A stretch of 64,000 nucleotides of DNA from Amycolatopsis saalfeldensis. GTDB lineage: Bacteria > Actinomycetota > Actinomycetes > Mycobacteriales > Pseudonocardiaceae. Where the stretch lies: positions 124,001 through 188,000 of the forward strand of contig NZ_FOEF01000019.1 of assembly GCF_900110575.1 (NCBI RefSeq), read 5' to 3'. The translations under genes and the position numbers were made by a program. Shown here one piece after another: positions 23,247 to 31,838 of the stretch. The notes beneath the pieces were generated by a model, which was not told the DNA's origin, searched no databases, and saw only the letters and a program-made list of their open reading frames with translations. Position 1 is the stretch's first letter. Each line of letters begins with the position of its first letter.

Positions 23247-24419
23247 ATGACTCGCCCTTCGTCCTTCGGCGACTTCCAGAACGAGATCTACTTCGCCGGG
23301 CTCACCGGCCGGGTGCCGACCATGCCGATGGCCTACGCCGAGTTGGAAGCCCGCGCGGCCCAAGCACTTCCGCCGTCGGTTCTGTCCTATGTGGCCGGTG
23401 GTGCCGGCGACGAGGCCACCCAGCGCGGCAACGTCGAGTCCTTCGGCGACTGGGGCCTCGTCCCGCGGATGTTCGTCGGTGCCAAGGAGCGTGACCTGTC
23501 GGTCGACCTGTTCGGCCTGAAACTGCCGAGCCCGCTTTTCCTGGCGCCGGTGGGGGTCATCGGGATCTGCGCGCAGGACGGCCACGGCGACCTCGCGACC
23601 GCCAGGGCCGCCGCGAAGACCGGCGTGCCGATGGTCGCCTCGACGCTCACCGCCGACCCGATGGAACAGGTTGCCCCCGAATTCGGTGACACGCCTGGCT
23701 TTTTCCAGCTCTACACCCCGACCGACCGGGACCTGGCCGCGTCGCTGGTCCAACGCGCGGAGGCGGCGGGCTTCAAGGGCATCGTGGTCACGCTCGACAC
23801 CTGGGTCACGGGCTGGCGCCCGCGCGACTTGTCCACAAGCAACTTTCCCCAGCTGCGCGGGCACTGCCTCGCCAACTACTTCACCGACCCGGTCTTCCGC
23901 AAGCTCCTCGGCAAGGCGCCGGAGGAGGACCTGTTGGCGGCCGTCGGCCTGTGGGCTCAGCTCTTCGGCAGCCCGCTGACCTGGGACGATCTGCCGTGGC
24001 TGCGGTCGCTGACGAAACTGCCGTTGATCGTCAAGGGCATCCAGCACCCCGACGACGCGCGCCGGGTCATCGACGGCGGCGTCGACGGAATCTACTGCTC
24101 CAACCACGGCGGCCGTCAGGCCAACGGCGGTCTACCGGCTCTTGCCTGCCTGCCCGGTGTGGCAGAGGCGGCCGGTGATGTCCCGGTCCTGTTCGACTCG
24201 GGGGTCCGCTCGGGCGCCGACGTGATCAAGGCGCTGGCCTTGGGCGCCACCGCGGTCGGGGTCGGCCGCCCCTACGCCTGGGGCCTGGCCCTGGACGGTG
24301 CGAACGGAGTGGTCCACGTCCTCCGCACCCTCCTGGCCGAAGCCGACCTCATCATGGCCGTCGACGGCTACCCCACCCTCGCCGATCTGACCCCGGACAC
24401 GCTCCGCAAGCTTCGTTAG
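23247..24419 (+). CDS. FMN-dependent alpha-hydroxy-acid oxidase, lactate 2-monooxygenase type
   Basis: A 390-residue TIM-barrel flavoenzyme. His287 in CSNHGGRQANGG is the catalytic base, and FLAPVGVIGICAQDGHGDLA, PGFFQLYTPTDRDLA, VTLDTWVTGWRPRDL and LPLIVKGIQHPDDA are the flavin and substrate motifs. The extended WVTGWRPRDL segment and overall plan resemble lactate 2-monooxygenase, which converts L-lactate and oxygen to acetate, CO2 and water; other hydroxy acids are possible. AGAAAG lies before the ATG. It follows the aldehyde dehydrogenase but has its own long leader with a 14-bp inverted repeat. Confidence 0.85.
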   Translation: MTRPSSFGDFQNEIYFAGLTGRVPTMPMAYAELEARAAQALPPSVLSYVAGGAGDEATQRGNVESFGDWGLVPRMFVGAKERDLSVDLFGLKLPSPLFLAPVGVIGICAQDGHGDLATARAAAKTGVPMVASTLTADPMEQVAPEFGDTPGFFQLYTPTDRDLAASLVQRAEAAGFKGIVVTLDTWVTGWRPRDLSTSNFPQLRGHCLANYFTDPVFRKLLGKAPEEDLLAAVGLWAQLFGSPLTWDDLPWLRSLTKLPLIVKGIQHPDDARRVIDGGVDGIYCSNHGGRQANGGLPALACLPGVAEAAGDVPVLFDSGVRSGADVIKALALGATAVGVGRPYAWGLALDGANGVVHVLRTLLAEADLIMAVDGYPTLADLTPDTLRKLR

Positions 24420-24429
24420 GTCCGACCCA
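24414..24429 (+). repeat. 16-bp direct repeat, right copy
   Basis: CGTTAGGTCCGACCCA again spans the final codon, the TAG stop and ten downstream bases, here of the lactate monooxygenase gene. The distance to the left copy is 1311 bases. Confidence 0.9.
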
Positions 24430-24490
24430 AACGGTCCTGTGGATGATCGATCGGGGCCAAGACTCGCTGGGCCGGACCTACTGTGCCGGT

Positions 24491-24585
24491 CGTTACTAAT
24501 CCGACTACAGCCACGGCGGAAACGGGTCCCTACAAGCAAATCGGCTGCGGCCCGTGTCCGCCTACTTCCGGTCGGATTAGTAACG
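24491..24585. repeat. 95-bp interrupted palindrome between convergent genes
   Basis: CGTTACTAATCCGAC (24491..24505) and GTCGGATTAGTAACG (24571..24585) are perfect 15-bp complements. Inside them GGCGGAAACGGG pairs with CCCGTGTCCGCC at eleven of twelve positions. The right arm covers the stop codon of the LysR gene at 24577. It may be a bidirectional terminator or a small palindromic mobile repeat (MITE or REP type). No transposase or target duplication is visible. Confidence 0.75.
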
Positions 24586-25452
24586 GGTTGGGCGGTCCGA
24601 TCGGTAAACGGCCACGGCGAGCTGGGCGAACGAGCGAATGAGCGGCCCGGGGTTGGCACCGACCCAGGCGACAACCAGGTTGCTGGGCGGCATGTCCACC
24701 AGTGGCACCGTGGTCAGCCCCACGGGCAGCTTGTGGATAAGTGGCGTCATCCCCACCGAGCCGTTCCACAGGACGGCCTGCAGGCATTCGTGGACGGTCC
24801 GCACGACCGGGCCGTCCTGGAGCGCGCCGCTCGGGCTGCGCCAATACGCGCGCCAGATCGGGTCGGTGCCCTCCGGCAGCTGGAACCACAGGCGGTCGGC
24901 GAGGTCGCCGGAGTGGAGGCTTTCCCGGCCGGCCAAGGGATCGTCCGCGCGCAGGACCACGCCCATCGGGTCGGTGCGCAGCACGTGGGTGACGATGCCC
25001 GTTTCGTCGAAGGGCGCGCGGGTGAGGGCCACGTCGACCTGGCCGCTGCGCAGGCCGACAGTCGGGTCGGTCAGGTCCGCCTCGCGGATCCGGACGTGCA
25101 GCCCCGGATGACGTTCGCGGTACGCGGCGGCGAGCCGGGTGCCGACTTGCTCGGCGCTGTCGGCGAGGGTGCCGACGGTGATGGTCGCCGCGCCGGCCGC
25201 CGCGGTGACCTTGGCGCGAACCCGGTCGGCCTGCGCCAGCAGGGTGCGTGCCTCGTCGTAGAGCGACGAGCCGGCGGCGGTGAGCGCCACCCCGCTGGGC
25301 GAGCGGTGCAGCAGGACCTGGCCGAGTTCCGTCTCGAGCTGTTTGATGGCCCGGCTCAGCGGCGGCTGGGTCATGTTCAGCCGCGTGGCGGCCCGGCCGA
25401 AATGCAGCTCCTCGGCGACCGCCACGAAATAACGTAGCTCGCGTAAGTCCAT
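24577..25452 (-). CDS. LysR-family transcriptional regulator
   Basis: A 291-residue LysR protein. The N-terminal winged helix is MDLRELRYFVAVAEELHFGR, then AATRLNMTQPPLSRAIKQLE; the inducer-binding domain begins near residue 90 (TITVGTLADSAEQ). The start at ATG 25452 puts the DNA-binding domain at the extreme N terminus as in the family. It is divergent from the metallo-hydrolase at 25581 and probably controls it and itself from the 128-base gap. The signal molecule is unknown. Confidence 0.88.
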   Translation of the reverse strand: MDLRELRYFVAVAEELHFGRAATRLNMTQPPLSRAIKQLETELGQVLLHRSPSGVALTAAGSSLYDEARTLLAQADRVRAKVTAAAGAATITVGTLADSAEQVGTRLAAAYRERHPGLHVRIREADLTDPTVGLRSGQVDVALTRAPFDETGIVTHVLRTDPMGVVLRADDPLAGRESLHSGDLADRLWFQLPEGTDPIWRAYWRSPSGALQDGPVVRTVHECLQAVLWNGSVGMTPLIHKLPVGLTTVPLVDMPPSNLVVAWVGANPGPLIRSFAQLAVAVYRSDRPTRY

Positions 25453-25580
25453 CACCAGCGACAATACTCGGACGGTATCGGCGGCACGGAATCGGACTTG
25501 GACAACCGCGCGAGCCCGCGATGGACTGGGGACACCGCCCCTTTCCGCGGGCGGCTCGTTTGTCACGGGGAGAAATTGTC

Positions 25581-26474
25581 ATGGCCGAACAAGTTTCGTC
25601 AGATCCGGTCGTTCAGGTGGGGGAAGTCCAGGAGATAGCCCCCGATCTGGTGGTGATTCCGGACCGGAATGTTCCGCTCGTCCCGAATATCGGCATCATC
25701 GGCGGAAAAGAGGCTGTACTCATTGTCGAAACGGGAATGGGCCCGAGCAACGCGGAAATCGTGCTGAAATTCGCGGAGGAGCACGCGCGAGGTCGAAAAC
25801 TTTACCTGACGACCACGCATTTCCACCCCGAGCACGCATTCGGCGCGCAGGTATTCGCCGGAAAGGCGACGTTCCTGGTCAACCAGGCCCAAGCCGACGA
25901 CCTCAGGACGAAGGGTCCCGGCTACCTCGGGATGTTCCGGGGGCTCGGCGACGCGGTCGCGCGCCGGCTGGAGGGCGTTGAGCTGGCCCAGCCCGACGTC
26001 GTTTACGGCCAGGCGTACGACCTGGACCTGGGCGGTCGCGTCGTGCAACTGCGGGCCACCGGCCGCGCGCACAGCCGGGGCGACCAGGTGGTGAAGGTGC
26101 CCGACGCGGACGTCCTGTTCACCGGGGACCTGGTGGAAGCGGGCCAGTTCGCGATTTTCCCGTGGTTCCCGCCGCACGGCGTCGACGTTTCGGGCACCCG
26201 TTGGCTCGCCGTGATGCAGTGCCTGGCCGCCGAGCCCCCGCGGGTTGTCGTCCCCGGCCACGGCGCCATTGGTGACGCCAGTCTGCTCGCCGACGTCCGC
26301 GATTACCTGACCCTGCTTCGAGACGAAACCTGGACCCGTCGTGATTCGGCGATGAGCGAGGGAACCATCGTCGAGGAGATTTCGGCGTTGATGATCCAGC
26401 GGTACCCGGAATGGGCCGGCCGGGAATGGCTCGAAACGGGAGCGAAGTGCTTGTGCTCCGAGCATTCGGTGTGA
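25581..26474 (+). CDS. MBL-fold metallo-hydrolase
   Basis: A 297-residue metallo-beta-lactamase fold protein. The metal motif is TTHFHPEHAFG, HxHxEH instead of the usual HxHxDH, and further ligands lie in GRAHSRGDQV, FTGDLVE and VPGHGAIGD. This arrangement is like SoxH- or quinoprotein relay-type hydrolases. ATG 25581 follows GGGGAGA. It is divergent from a LysR gene and ends 17 bases from the end of a second, convergent LysR gene. Base composition is slightly richer in AT at its start than the neighbours. Substrate unknown. Confidence 0.82.
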   Translation: MAEQVSSDPVVQVGEVQEIAPDLVVIPDRNVPLVPNIGIIGGKEAVLIVETGMGPSNAEIVLKFAEEHARGRKLYLTTTHFHPEHAFGAQVFAGKATFLVNQAQADDLRTKGPGYLGMFRGLGDAVARRLEGVELAQPDVVYGQAYDLDLGGRVVQLRATGRAHSRGDQVVKVPDADVLFTGDLVEAGQFAIFPWFPPHGVDVSGTRWLAVMQCLAAEPPRVVVPGHGAIGDASLLADVRDYLTLLRDETWTRRDSAMSEGTIVEEISALMIQRYPEWAGREWLETGAKCLCSEHSV

Positions 26475-26491
26475 CGGACACCGCCGTCAGC

Positions 26492-27406
26492 TCAACCCAG
26501 GCAAGAAACCAATTGCCGGGCAACGTCGTCCGGTATCCGCAGGCCCGCTTCGCGAAGATCGTCGACCAGTCGCGTGGTGAGCGGATCACGCGGGGTGGTG
26601 GTCATCGCGACGAGACGTCGCCGCCATCGTGGTTCGAACGGCCGGACCGCCCCGGGGAAACCGGCGGTGATGGCGCTGATCGGGACGACGGCCACGCCCA
26701 GTCCGGTGGCCGCCAGCTGGGGCGCGTGAGTCGTCACGGCAGTGCGGGCCACTACCGATCTCCGCAGGTCGACGTCGTCGAGGCGGTCCTCGATCCAGCT
26801 GCCGAGCCCGTTCTCGGTCGTGAAGTGGACAAACGGCAGGCCCTGGAGTTCCTGCCGCCGGATGGCCGGGCGGGAAGCGAGCGGATGCGAGGCCGGAAGG
26901 GCCACGACGACCTCTTCTTCGGCGACGGTGGTCGTCATGAACTCGGTTTTGCCGGGGTCGGCGAACAGGAGGAGATCGGTCTCGCCGGACTCCAGCGTCG
27001 CGAAGCTCCTTTCCAGATTTGTGCTCTCGCGGAACGAAATGGTGATGTCGGGGCGGTCGCGGTGCCAGTCTGCCAGCACCGGAGCCAGCAACCCGACCGT
27101 GAGGCTTTGCGCGCACTCCACGCGAACGGTGCCGCCGACGCCCTGCCCGACGGCGCGGGCGAGCCGGATGGCGTCCGAGGCCGCATCCACGGCTCGACGC
27201 GCTTCGGCCGACGCGGCGCGTCCGGCCGCGGTGAGGCGGACTCCGCGGCGGTCGCGGATCAGCAGCGCGGTCCCGGCCTCCCGTTCGAGAGCGGCCAGCT
27301 GGTGGGAGATCGCCGGTTGGGAGAGGTGGAGGTGGTGGGCGGCGCGAGTCACCGACCCCAGTTCCGCGGCGGCGAGCAGGCACTCGAGCGCCCTCAACGT
27401 TGGCAT
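26492..27406 (-). CDS. LysR-family transcriptional regulator
   Basis: A 304-residue LysR protein. The winged helix reads LRALECLLAAAELGSVTRAA, then HLSQPAISHQLAALE, and the effector domain contains VECAQSLTVGLLAPVLADW and LATLESG-type strands (FATLESGETDLLLFAD). It is divergent from the F420-type reductase unit at 27520, so it most likely regulates that pair. The shared gap is unusually AT-rich for this window (AATAAAACTTATCAC, then GGTATTTATAT), which is the probable binding region. Confidence 0.88.
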   Translation of the reverse strand: MPTLRALECLLAAAELGSVTRAAHHLHLSQPAISHQLAALEREAGTALLIRDRRGVRLTAAGRAASAEARRAVDAASDAIRLARAVGQGVGGTVRVECAQSLTVGLLAPVLADWHRDRPDITISFRESTNLERSFATLESGETDLLLFADPGKTEFMTTTVAEEEVVVALPASHPLASRPAIRRQELQGLPFVHFTTENGLGSWIEDRLDDVDLRRSVVARTAVTTHAPQLAATGLGVAVVPISAITAGFPGAVRPFEPRWRRRLVAMTTTPRDPLTTRLVDDLREAGLRIPDDVARQLVSCLG

Positions 27407-27519
27407 GAATAAAACTTATCACTAACGGTATTTATATCGATTCCAAGACGGGAAGGGTGGCTCGGCACCGGCGGTTGGACCCCTTGACGGAACACGCACT
27501 ACCGAAAGCGGGACGAACC

Positions 27520-28149
27520 GTGAGCAGCATCAGCATCATCGGCGCGGGAGGCATGGCTCGCGCCCTGGGCGCCCGCGCGCTCAAGGGCGGCAACAGTCTC
27601 GAGGTCATCGGCCGAGACCCGGCCAAGGCCGCCGAGCTCGCCCGCGAGCTGGGCGGGGCCACGGTGGGGACGTTCGGCGCCGCCCCGGCCGGCGACCTCG
27701 TGATCCTGGCGGTGCCGTACGCCGGCGCCGCCTCGATCGTCGGCCAGTACGGGGATGCGTTGGCGGGCAAGGTGATCGTGGACATCAGCAATGCCTTTTC
27801 GCCCGACTTCACCGAACTCCTCGTTCCCGACGGAACCTCCGCCGCGGAAGAGATCGCCAAGGCCGCGCCCGCCGGCGCGCACGTCGTGAAGGCGTTCAAC
27901 ACGATCTTCGGCCACGTCCTGGCCGCCGATCCCGGCGAAGGCCGGCCGTTGGACGTGTTCCTCGCCGGCGACGACGAGCAGGCCAAGGCGAGTGTTTCGG
28001 CGTTCGTCACCGGCATCGGGATGCGCCCGCTGGACGCCGGTCCGCTGGCGATGGCCCGCCGGCTGGAGGGAACCGGCCTGCTGATGATGGGCCTCGGCCG
28101 CCACGGCGTGAAGAGCTTCGACTTCTCGCTCCACGTCGACGCCCGCTGA
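27520..28149 (+). CDS. NADPH-dependent F420 reductase-like protein
   Basis: A 209-residue Rossmann protein of the COG2085 group. IIGAGGMARALGARALKGG is the dinucleotide-binding motif and EVIGRDP follows it; VILAVPYAGAASIV and VVKAFNTIFG match F420:NADPH oxidoreductase-like proteins. Here it could supply reduced F420 to the luciferase-like enzyme encoded 14 bases later. GTG 27520 is chosen so that the nucleotide-binding strand is N-terminal. Other COG2085 members are simply NADP-binding, so the F420 link rests partly on the neighbour. Confidence 0.8.
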   Translation: MSSISIIGAGGMARALGARALKGGNSLEVIGRDPAKAAELARELGGATVGTFGAAPAGDLVILAVPYAGAASIVGQYGDALAGKVIVDISNAFSPDFTELLVPDGTSAAEEIAKAAPAGAHVVKAFNTIFGHVLAADPGEGRPLDVFLAGDDEQAKASVSAFVTGIGMRPLDAGPLAMARRLEGTGLLMMGLGRHGVKSFDFSLHVDAR

Positions 28150-28163
28150 AAGGGGCCGCAGCC

Positions 28164-29135
28164 ATGAAGATCGGCCTGAGTCTCCCGCATCTGGGGGCGC
28201 AAGCGACCACCGAGAACATCCGGGACTTCACGTTGTACGCGGAGCGCAACGGCTGGGACTCCCTGTGGACCGGCGATCGGGTGCTCTACCCCGTCGAGCC
28301 GAAAACCCCTTACCCGGCAAGGCCCGACGGCCGGCTCGACCCGGTGGCCAAGCGGGTGTTCGAGCACCTCACCGTCCTGACCTACGCGGCCGCCGTGACC
28401 GAGCGCGTCCGGCTCGGCGTGAGCGTGCTCAACCTGCCCTTCTACAACCCCGTGCTGCTGGGCCGACGGCTCGCGACGCTGGATCAGCTCTCGCACGGCC
28501 GGCTCACCGTGGGCGTCGGGCTCGGCTGGTCGGCCGACGAGTTCGAGGCCGCCGGAGTGCCGATGCGCCACCGCGGCCGGATGACCGAAGAAGCGGTCCG
28601 GGCGTTACGGGCGGTCTGGGGTCCCGATCCGGTGGAGTTCTCCGGCGAGCACTACACGATCCCGCCGTCGATCATCGGCCCGAAGCCGGTCCAGGACCCG
28701 CTGCCGATCCTCATGGGCGGCTTCAGCCCGAAGGCCCTGGACCGCGTGGGGCGTCTTTCCGACGGCTTCAACCCGGCCGCCGTCCCCGTCGGCAACCTCG
28801 TCGATATGCGGGACCTCGTGCACGCCGCGGCGAAATCGAGCGGCCGCGAAGCCGGTGATCTGCCGACGATCGTCCGCGCCAACGTCGCGCTCACCCCCGA
28901 CGGCGCGGACCTGCCGGAGGAAGGCCGCCAGTTCACCACCGGCAGCTGGAACCAGATCGCCGAGGACGTCGGCCGGCTCGCCGCCGTGGGCGTCGACGAG
29001 GTCTTCTTCGACCTCAATTACGTGCCAGGGGCGGAAAACCTGCGGACCCAGCTGGAGATGGCGGACCGGCTGCAGGAGATCTGCCGGGCCGCTACACCGA
29101 GCGGATCAGGTCGGCCGCCTTCTCCGCGATCATGA
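28164..29135 (+). CDS. LLM-class F420-dependent oxidoreductase
   Basis: A 323-residue luciferase-like TIM barrel (TIGR03619-like). MKIGLSLPHLGAQAT, WDSLWTGDRVL, LGVSVLNLPFYNPVLLGRRL, VGVGLGWSADEFEAAGV and ILMGGFSPKALDRVGR are typical of actinobacterial F420-dependent members. It sits 14 bases after the reductase and both probably respond to the divergent LysR protein. Its last 44 bases overlap the end of the convergent GMC oxidoreductase gene. The substrate is not predictable. Confidence 0.87.
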   Translation: MKIGLSLPHLGAQATTENIRDFTLYAERNGWDSLWTGDRVLYPVEPKTPYPARPDGRLDPVAKRVFEHLTVLTYAAAVTERVRLGVSVLNLPFYNPVLLGRRLATLDQLSHGRLTVGVGLGWSADEFEAAGVPMRHRGRMTEEAVRALRAVWGPDPVEFSGEHYTIPPSIIGPKPVQDPLPILMGGFSPKALDRVGRLSDGFNPAAVPVGNLVDMRDLVHAAAKSSGREAGDLPTIVRANVALTPDGADLPEEGRQFTTGSWNQIAEDVGRLAAVGVDEVFFDLNYVPGAENLRTQLEMADRLQEICRAATPSGSGRPPSPRS

Positions 29136-30660
29136 TCGTCGGCGCGTTGGTGTTGCCGCGCGGCACCACCGGCATCACCGAAGCGTCGACGACCCGCAGG
29201 CCGTCCACCCCGCGGACGCGAAGGTCCGGGTCGACGACCGAGCCGATCGCGCAGGTGCCGACCGGGTGATACAGCGTCTGGGTGTTCTCGCGGACGTGGT
29301 CGGTCAGCGCGTCGTCCGACAGCTCGTGGGTGGACGGCAGGAAGGGCTTGTCCAGGAACCGTGCGAGCGGGCCGGAGCGGCCGATCTCGATCAGCGAGCG
29401 CAGGGCGGACTTCATGATGTCCAGGTCGATCGGCTCCGCGTAGTACGCCGGGTCGATTTCGGGCTTCCACATCGGGTTCGCGGACTTCAGCCGGAGGCGG
29501 CCCCGGCTGGCGACCTCGACCAGGGTGGCCGCGGAGGTGAAGCCGGGCATCGTGGGCTCGCGCATGCCGTTGTCGTAGAACAGGGTCGGGGCGACGTGCA
29601 CCTGCATGTCCGGGCCGGGCAGGCCGTCGCGGGTGGAGAAGAACGCGCCGGCCTCGCCGATGTTCGACACCAGCGGGCCGCGCCGCGTCAGCTGGTAACG
29701 CACGAGCCCGGCCGGGGTGGCGGCGTCGACGAGGTCCGTGGTGCCCTTGGTGGACCAGATGATCCCGGCGGCCGGGTGATCGTGCAGGTTGTCGCCGACG
29801 CCGCTCAGCCCGGTCACCACGTCGATTCCCAGCTCACGCAGGTGCTCGGCCGGTCCGACGCCCGAAAGCATCAGCAGCTGCGGCGAGTTCACCGCGCCGC
29901 CGGACAGCAGCACCTCGGCCGAGGCGCGGGCCGTCACCTCCACGCCTTTGTCCATATAGGACACACCGACCGCGCGCGTGCCCTCGAAGACCACGCGGGT
30001 CGCCTGCGCGTGGGTGCGCACGGTCAGGTTCGGCCGCGAAAGCGCGGGCCGCAGGTAGGCGTCGGCGGTGGACCAGCGTCGGCCGCGTTTGCAGGTGACC
30101 TGGTAGACGCCCGCGCCCTCCTGCGTCTCGCCGTTGAAGTCCTCGGTGCGCTTGAGCCCCCAGTCCACCGCGCTGTCGACCCAGGCGCTCGACAGCTCGT
30201 GGGTGAAGCGGCGGTCCTCGACGTGCAGCGGGCCGTCGGTGCCGTGCAGGGGCCCGTCGAAACGCTGGTTGCCCTCGGCGCGCTTGAAGTACGGCAGCAC
30301 GTCGTCCCAGCCCCAGCCGGTGGCGCCGTGGGCATCGCGCCAGCCGTCGTAGTCGGCGCGGTTGCCGCGGATGTAGATCATCGCGTTGATGGACGAGCTG
30401 CCCCCGAGCATCTTGCCGCGCGGCCAGTAGGCGGGCTTGCCGGTGTGCTTCTGCTCGACGGTCTCGTAGTTCCAGTCCCAGCGGGTCTTGAACAGCGAAG
30501 CGAACGCGGCCGGGATGTGGATCTCGTCGGCGGTGTCCTCGCCGCCGGCTTCGAGCAGCAGCACCTGCGCCGACGGGTCCTCGCTCAGCCGGGCGGCCAG
30601 CACGCACCCCGCGCTGCCCGCGCCGACGATGACGTAGTCGAAGGACTCCTGACCGGCCAC
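29092..30660 (-). CDS. GMC-family FAD oxidoreductase (choline dehydrogenase-like)
   Basis: A 522-residue glucose-methanol-choline oxidoreductase. The FAD motif is DYVIVGAGSAGCVLAARLSE, followed by RGKMLGGSSSINAMIYIRG (GMC signature 1) and SGGAVNSPQLLMLSGVGP (signature 2). The catalytic histidine is in QTLYHPVGTCAIG and the second active-site residue is the asparagine of RGNTNAPTIMIAEKAA. GTG 30660 follows GGAGGC. It would oxidise an alcohol in the cytoplasm, with choline only one possibility. It is convergent with the LLM gene, and a 206-base gap separates its start from purS. Confidence 0.9.
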   Translation of the reverse strand: MAGQESFDYVIVGAGSAGCVLAARLSEDPSAQVLLLEAGGEDTADEIHIPAAFASLFKTRWDWNYETVEQKHTGKPAYWPRGKMLGGSSSINAMIYIRGNRADYDGWRDAHGATGWGWDDVLPYFKRAEGNQRFDGPLHGTDGPLHVEDRRFTHELSSAWVDSAVDWGLKRTEDFNGETQEGAGVYQVTCKRGRRWSTADAYLRPALSRPNLTVRTHAQATRVVFEGTRAVGVSYMDKGVEVTARASAEVLLSGGAVNSPQLLMLSGVGPAEHLRELGIDVVTGLSGVGDNLHDHPAAGIIWSTKGTTDLVDAATPAGLVRYQLTRRGPLVSNIGEAGAFFSTRDGLPGPDMQVHVAPTLFYDNGMREPTMPGFTSAATLVEVASRGRLRLKSANPMWKPEIDPAYYAEPIDLDIMKSALRSLIEIGRSGPLARFLDKPFLPSTHELSDDALTDHVRENTQTLYHPVGTCAIGSVVDPDLRVRGVDGLRVVDASVMPVVPRGNTNAPTIMIAEKAADLIRSV

Positions 30661-30866
30661 GATGCCTCCAGCTGCTCATGTTGACGTGCTGCCAACGACT
30701 CATCATGGCCCAGCCCGCGGCCTGGGGAAAGGCCTCGCGAGCAGCATCCTCCTGGCGCACCGCCGTGGCCAGTCGGACAGCGCCCGGCCCGGTCGGGCGG
30801 GCGGCCGGACCGGTCAAGTAGGCTCGGGCCGTACCCACGACCTGCGTGAATAAGGAGCAGCCTGCC

Positions 30867-31106
30867 GTGGCCCGAGTCGTCGTCGACGTCATGCCGAAAC
30901 CCGAGATCCTCGACCCGCAGGGCCAGGCGGTGGCCCGCGCGCTGCCGCGGCTGGGCTTCAGCGGGGTCGCGGACGTGCGCCAGGGCAAGCACTTCGAGCT
31001 CGAGGTCGACGATTCCGTCGACGACGAGACGCTCGCCAAGATCGCCGAGGGCTTCCTCGCCAACCCCGTGATCGAGCAGTGGACGATCCGGCGGGTGGAC
31101 GCGTGA
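30867..31106 (+). CDS. purS: Phosphoribosylformylglycinamidine synthase, PurS subunit
   Basis: A 79-residue subunit that bridges PurL and PurQ in the three-part FGAM synthase. VVVDVMPKPEILDPQGQAV, LGFSGVADVRQGKHFEL and a C-terminal NPVIEQWTI are characteristic. GTG 30867 is set by AAGGAG nine bases upstream. The stop overlaps the purQ start by GTGA, so the two are translationally coupled. Confidence 0.94.
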   Translation: MARVVVDVMPKPEILDPQGQAVARALPRLGFSGVADVRQGKHFELEVDDSVDDETLAKIAEGFLANPVIEQWTIRRVDA

Positions 31107-31780
31107 GCGCCCGGATCGGCGTCATCACCTTCCCCGGCACCCTCGACGACGGCGACGCCGCGCGCGCGGTCCGTTACGCCGACGCCGAGGCCGTGCCCCT
31201 GTGGCACGCCGACGACGACCTGCACGGCGTCGACGGCGTCGTCGTCCCCGGCGGCTTCTCCTACGGCGACTACCTGCGTGCCGGCGTGATCGCGCGCTTC
31301 GCGCCGGTGATGACGTCGGTGATCGAGGCGGCCCGCAAGGGCATGCCCGTGCTCGGCATCTGCAACGGCTTCCAGATCCTCTGCGAAGCCGGCCTGCTGC
31401 CCGGCGCGATGATCCGCAACGTCGGCCTGCACTTCGTCTGCCGCGACCAGTGGCTCCGCGTCGAGAACAACGAGACGGCCTGGACCACGCGGTACGAACA
31501 GGGCGCGGAGATCCTGATCCCGCTGAAGAACAACGACGGCTGCTACATGGCCGAGCAGTCCACTTTGGACATGCTGGAGGCCGAGGGCCGCGTCGCGTTC
31601 CGTTACGTGGGCGGCAATCCCAACGGCTCCCGCAACGACATCGCGGGCATCCGCAGCGAGAGCGGCCGCGTCGTCGGCCTCATGCCCCACCCCGAGCACG
31701 CGATCGACGCGCTGACCGGCCCGTCCGACGATGGTCTCGGCATGTTCTACAGCGCGGTGGACGCGCTCGCGAAGGTCTGA
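31103..31780 (+). CDS. purQ: Phosphoribosylformylglycinamidine synthase, PurQ glutaminase subunit
   Basis: A 225-residue class I glutamine amidotransferase that feeds ammonia to PurL. Cys87 in LGICNGFQIL is the nucleophile, and the His-Glu pair is in MPHPEHA. GGFSYGDYLRAG is a PurQ marker. The GTG start overlaps purS. A strong terminator follows 13 bases after the stop. PurL, its partner, is 3.5 kb away behind a minus-strand ABC exporter pair. Confidence 0.95.
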   Translation: MSARIGVITFPGTLDDGDAARAVRYADAEAVPLWHADDDLHGVDGVVVPGGFSYGDYLRAGVIARFAPVMTSVIEAARKGMPVLGICNGFQILCEAGLLPGAMIRNVGLHFVCRDQWLRVENNETAWTTRYEQGAEILIPLKNNDGCYMAEQSTLDMLEAEGRVAFRYVGGNPNGSRNDIAGIRSESGRVVGLMPHPEHAIDALTGPSDDGLGMFYSAVDALAKV

Positions 31781-31793
31781 GCTGTACGGGAAA

Positions 31794-31829
31794 GGCCTCG
31801 CACCGGACGTTCGGTGCGAGGCCGTTTTC
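31794..31829 (+). terminator. Rho-independent terminator after purQ
   Basis: GGCCTCGCACCG (31794..31805) pairs perfectly with CGGTGCGAGGCC (31812..31823), six-base loop, followed by GTTTTCGT. It ends the purSQ unit a few bases before the convergent ABC exporter gene ends. Confidence 0.88.
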
Positions 31830-31838
31830 GTCGTCGCC

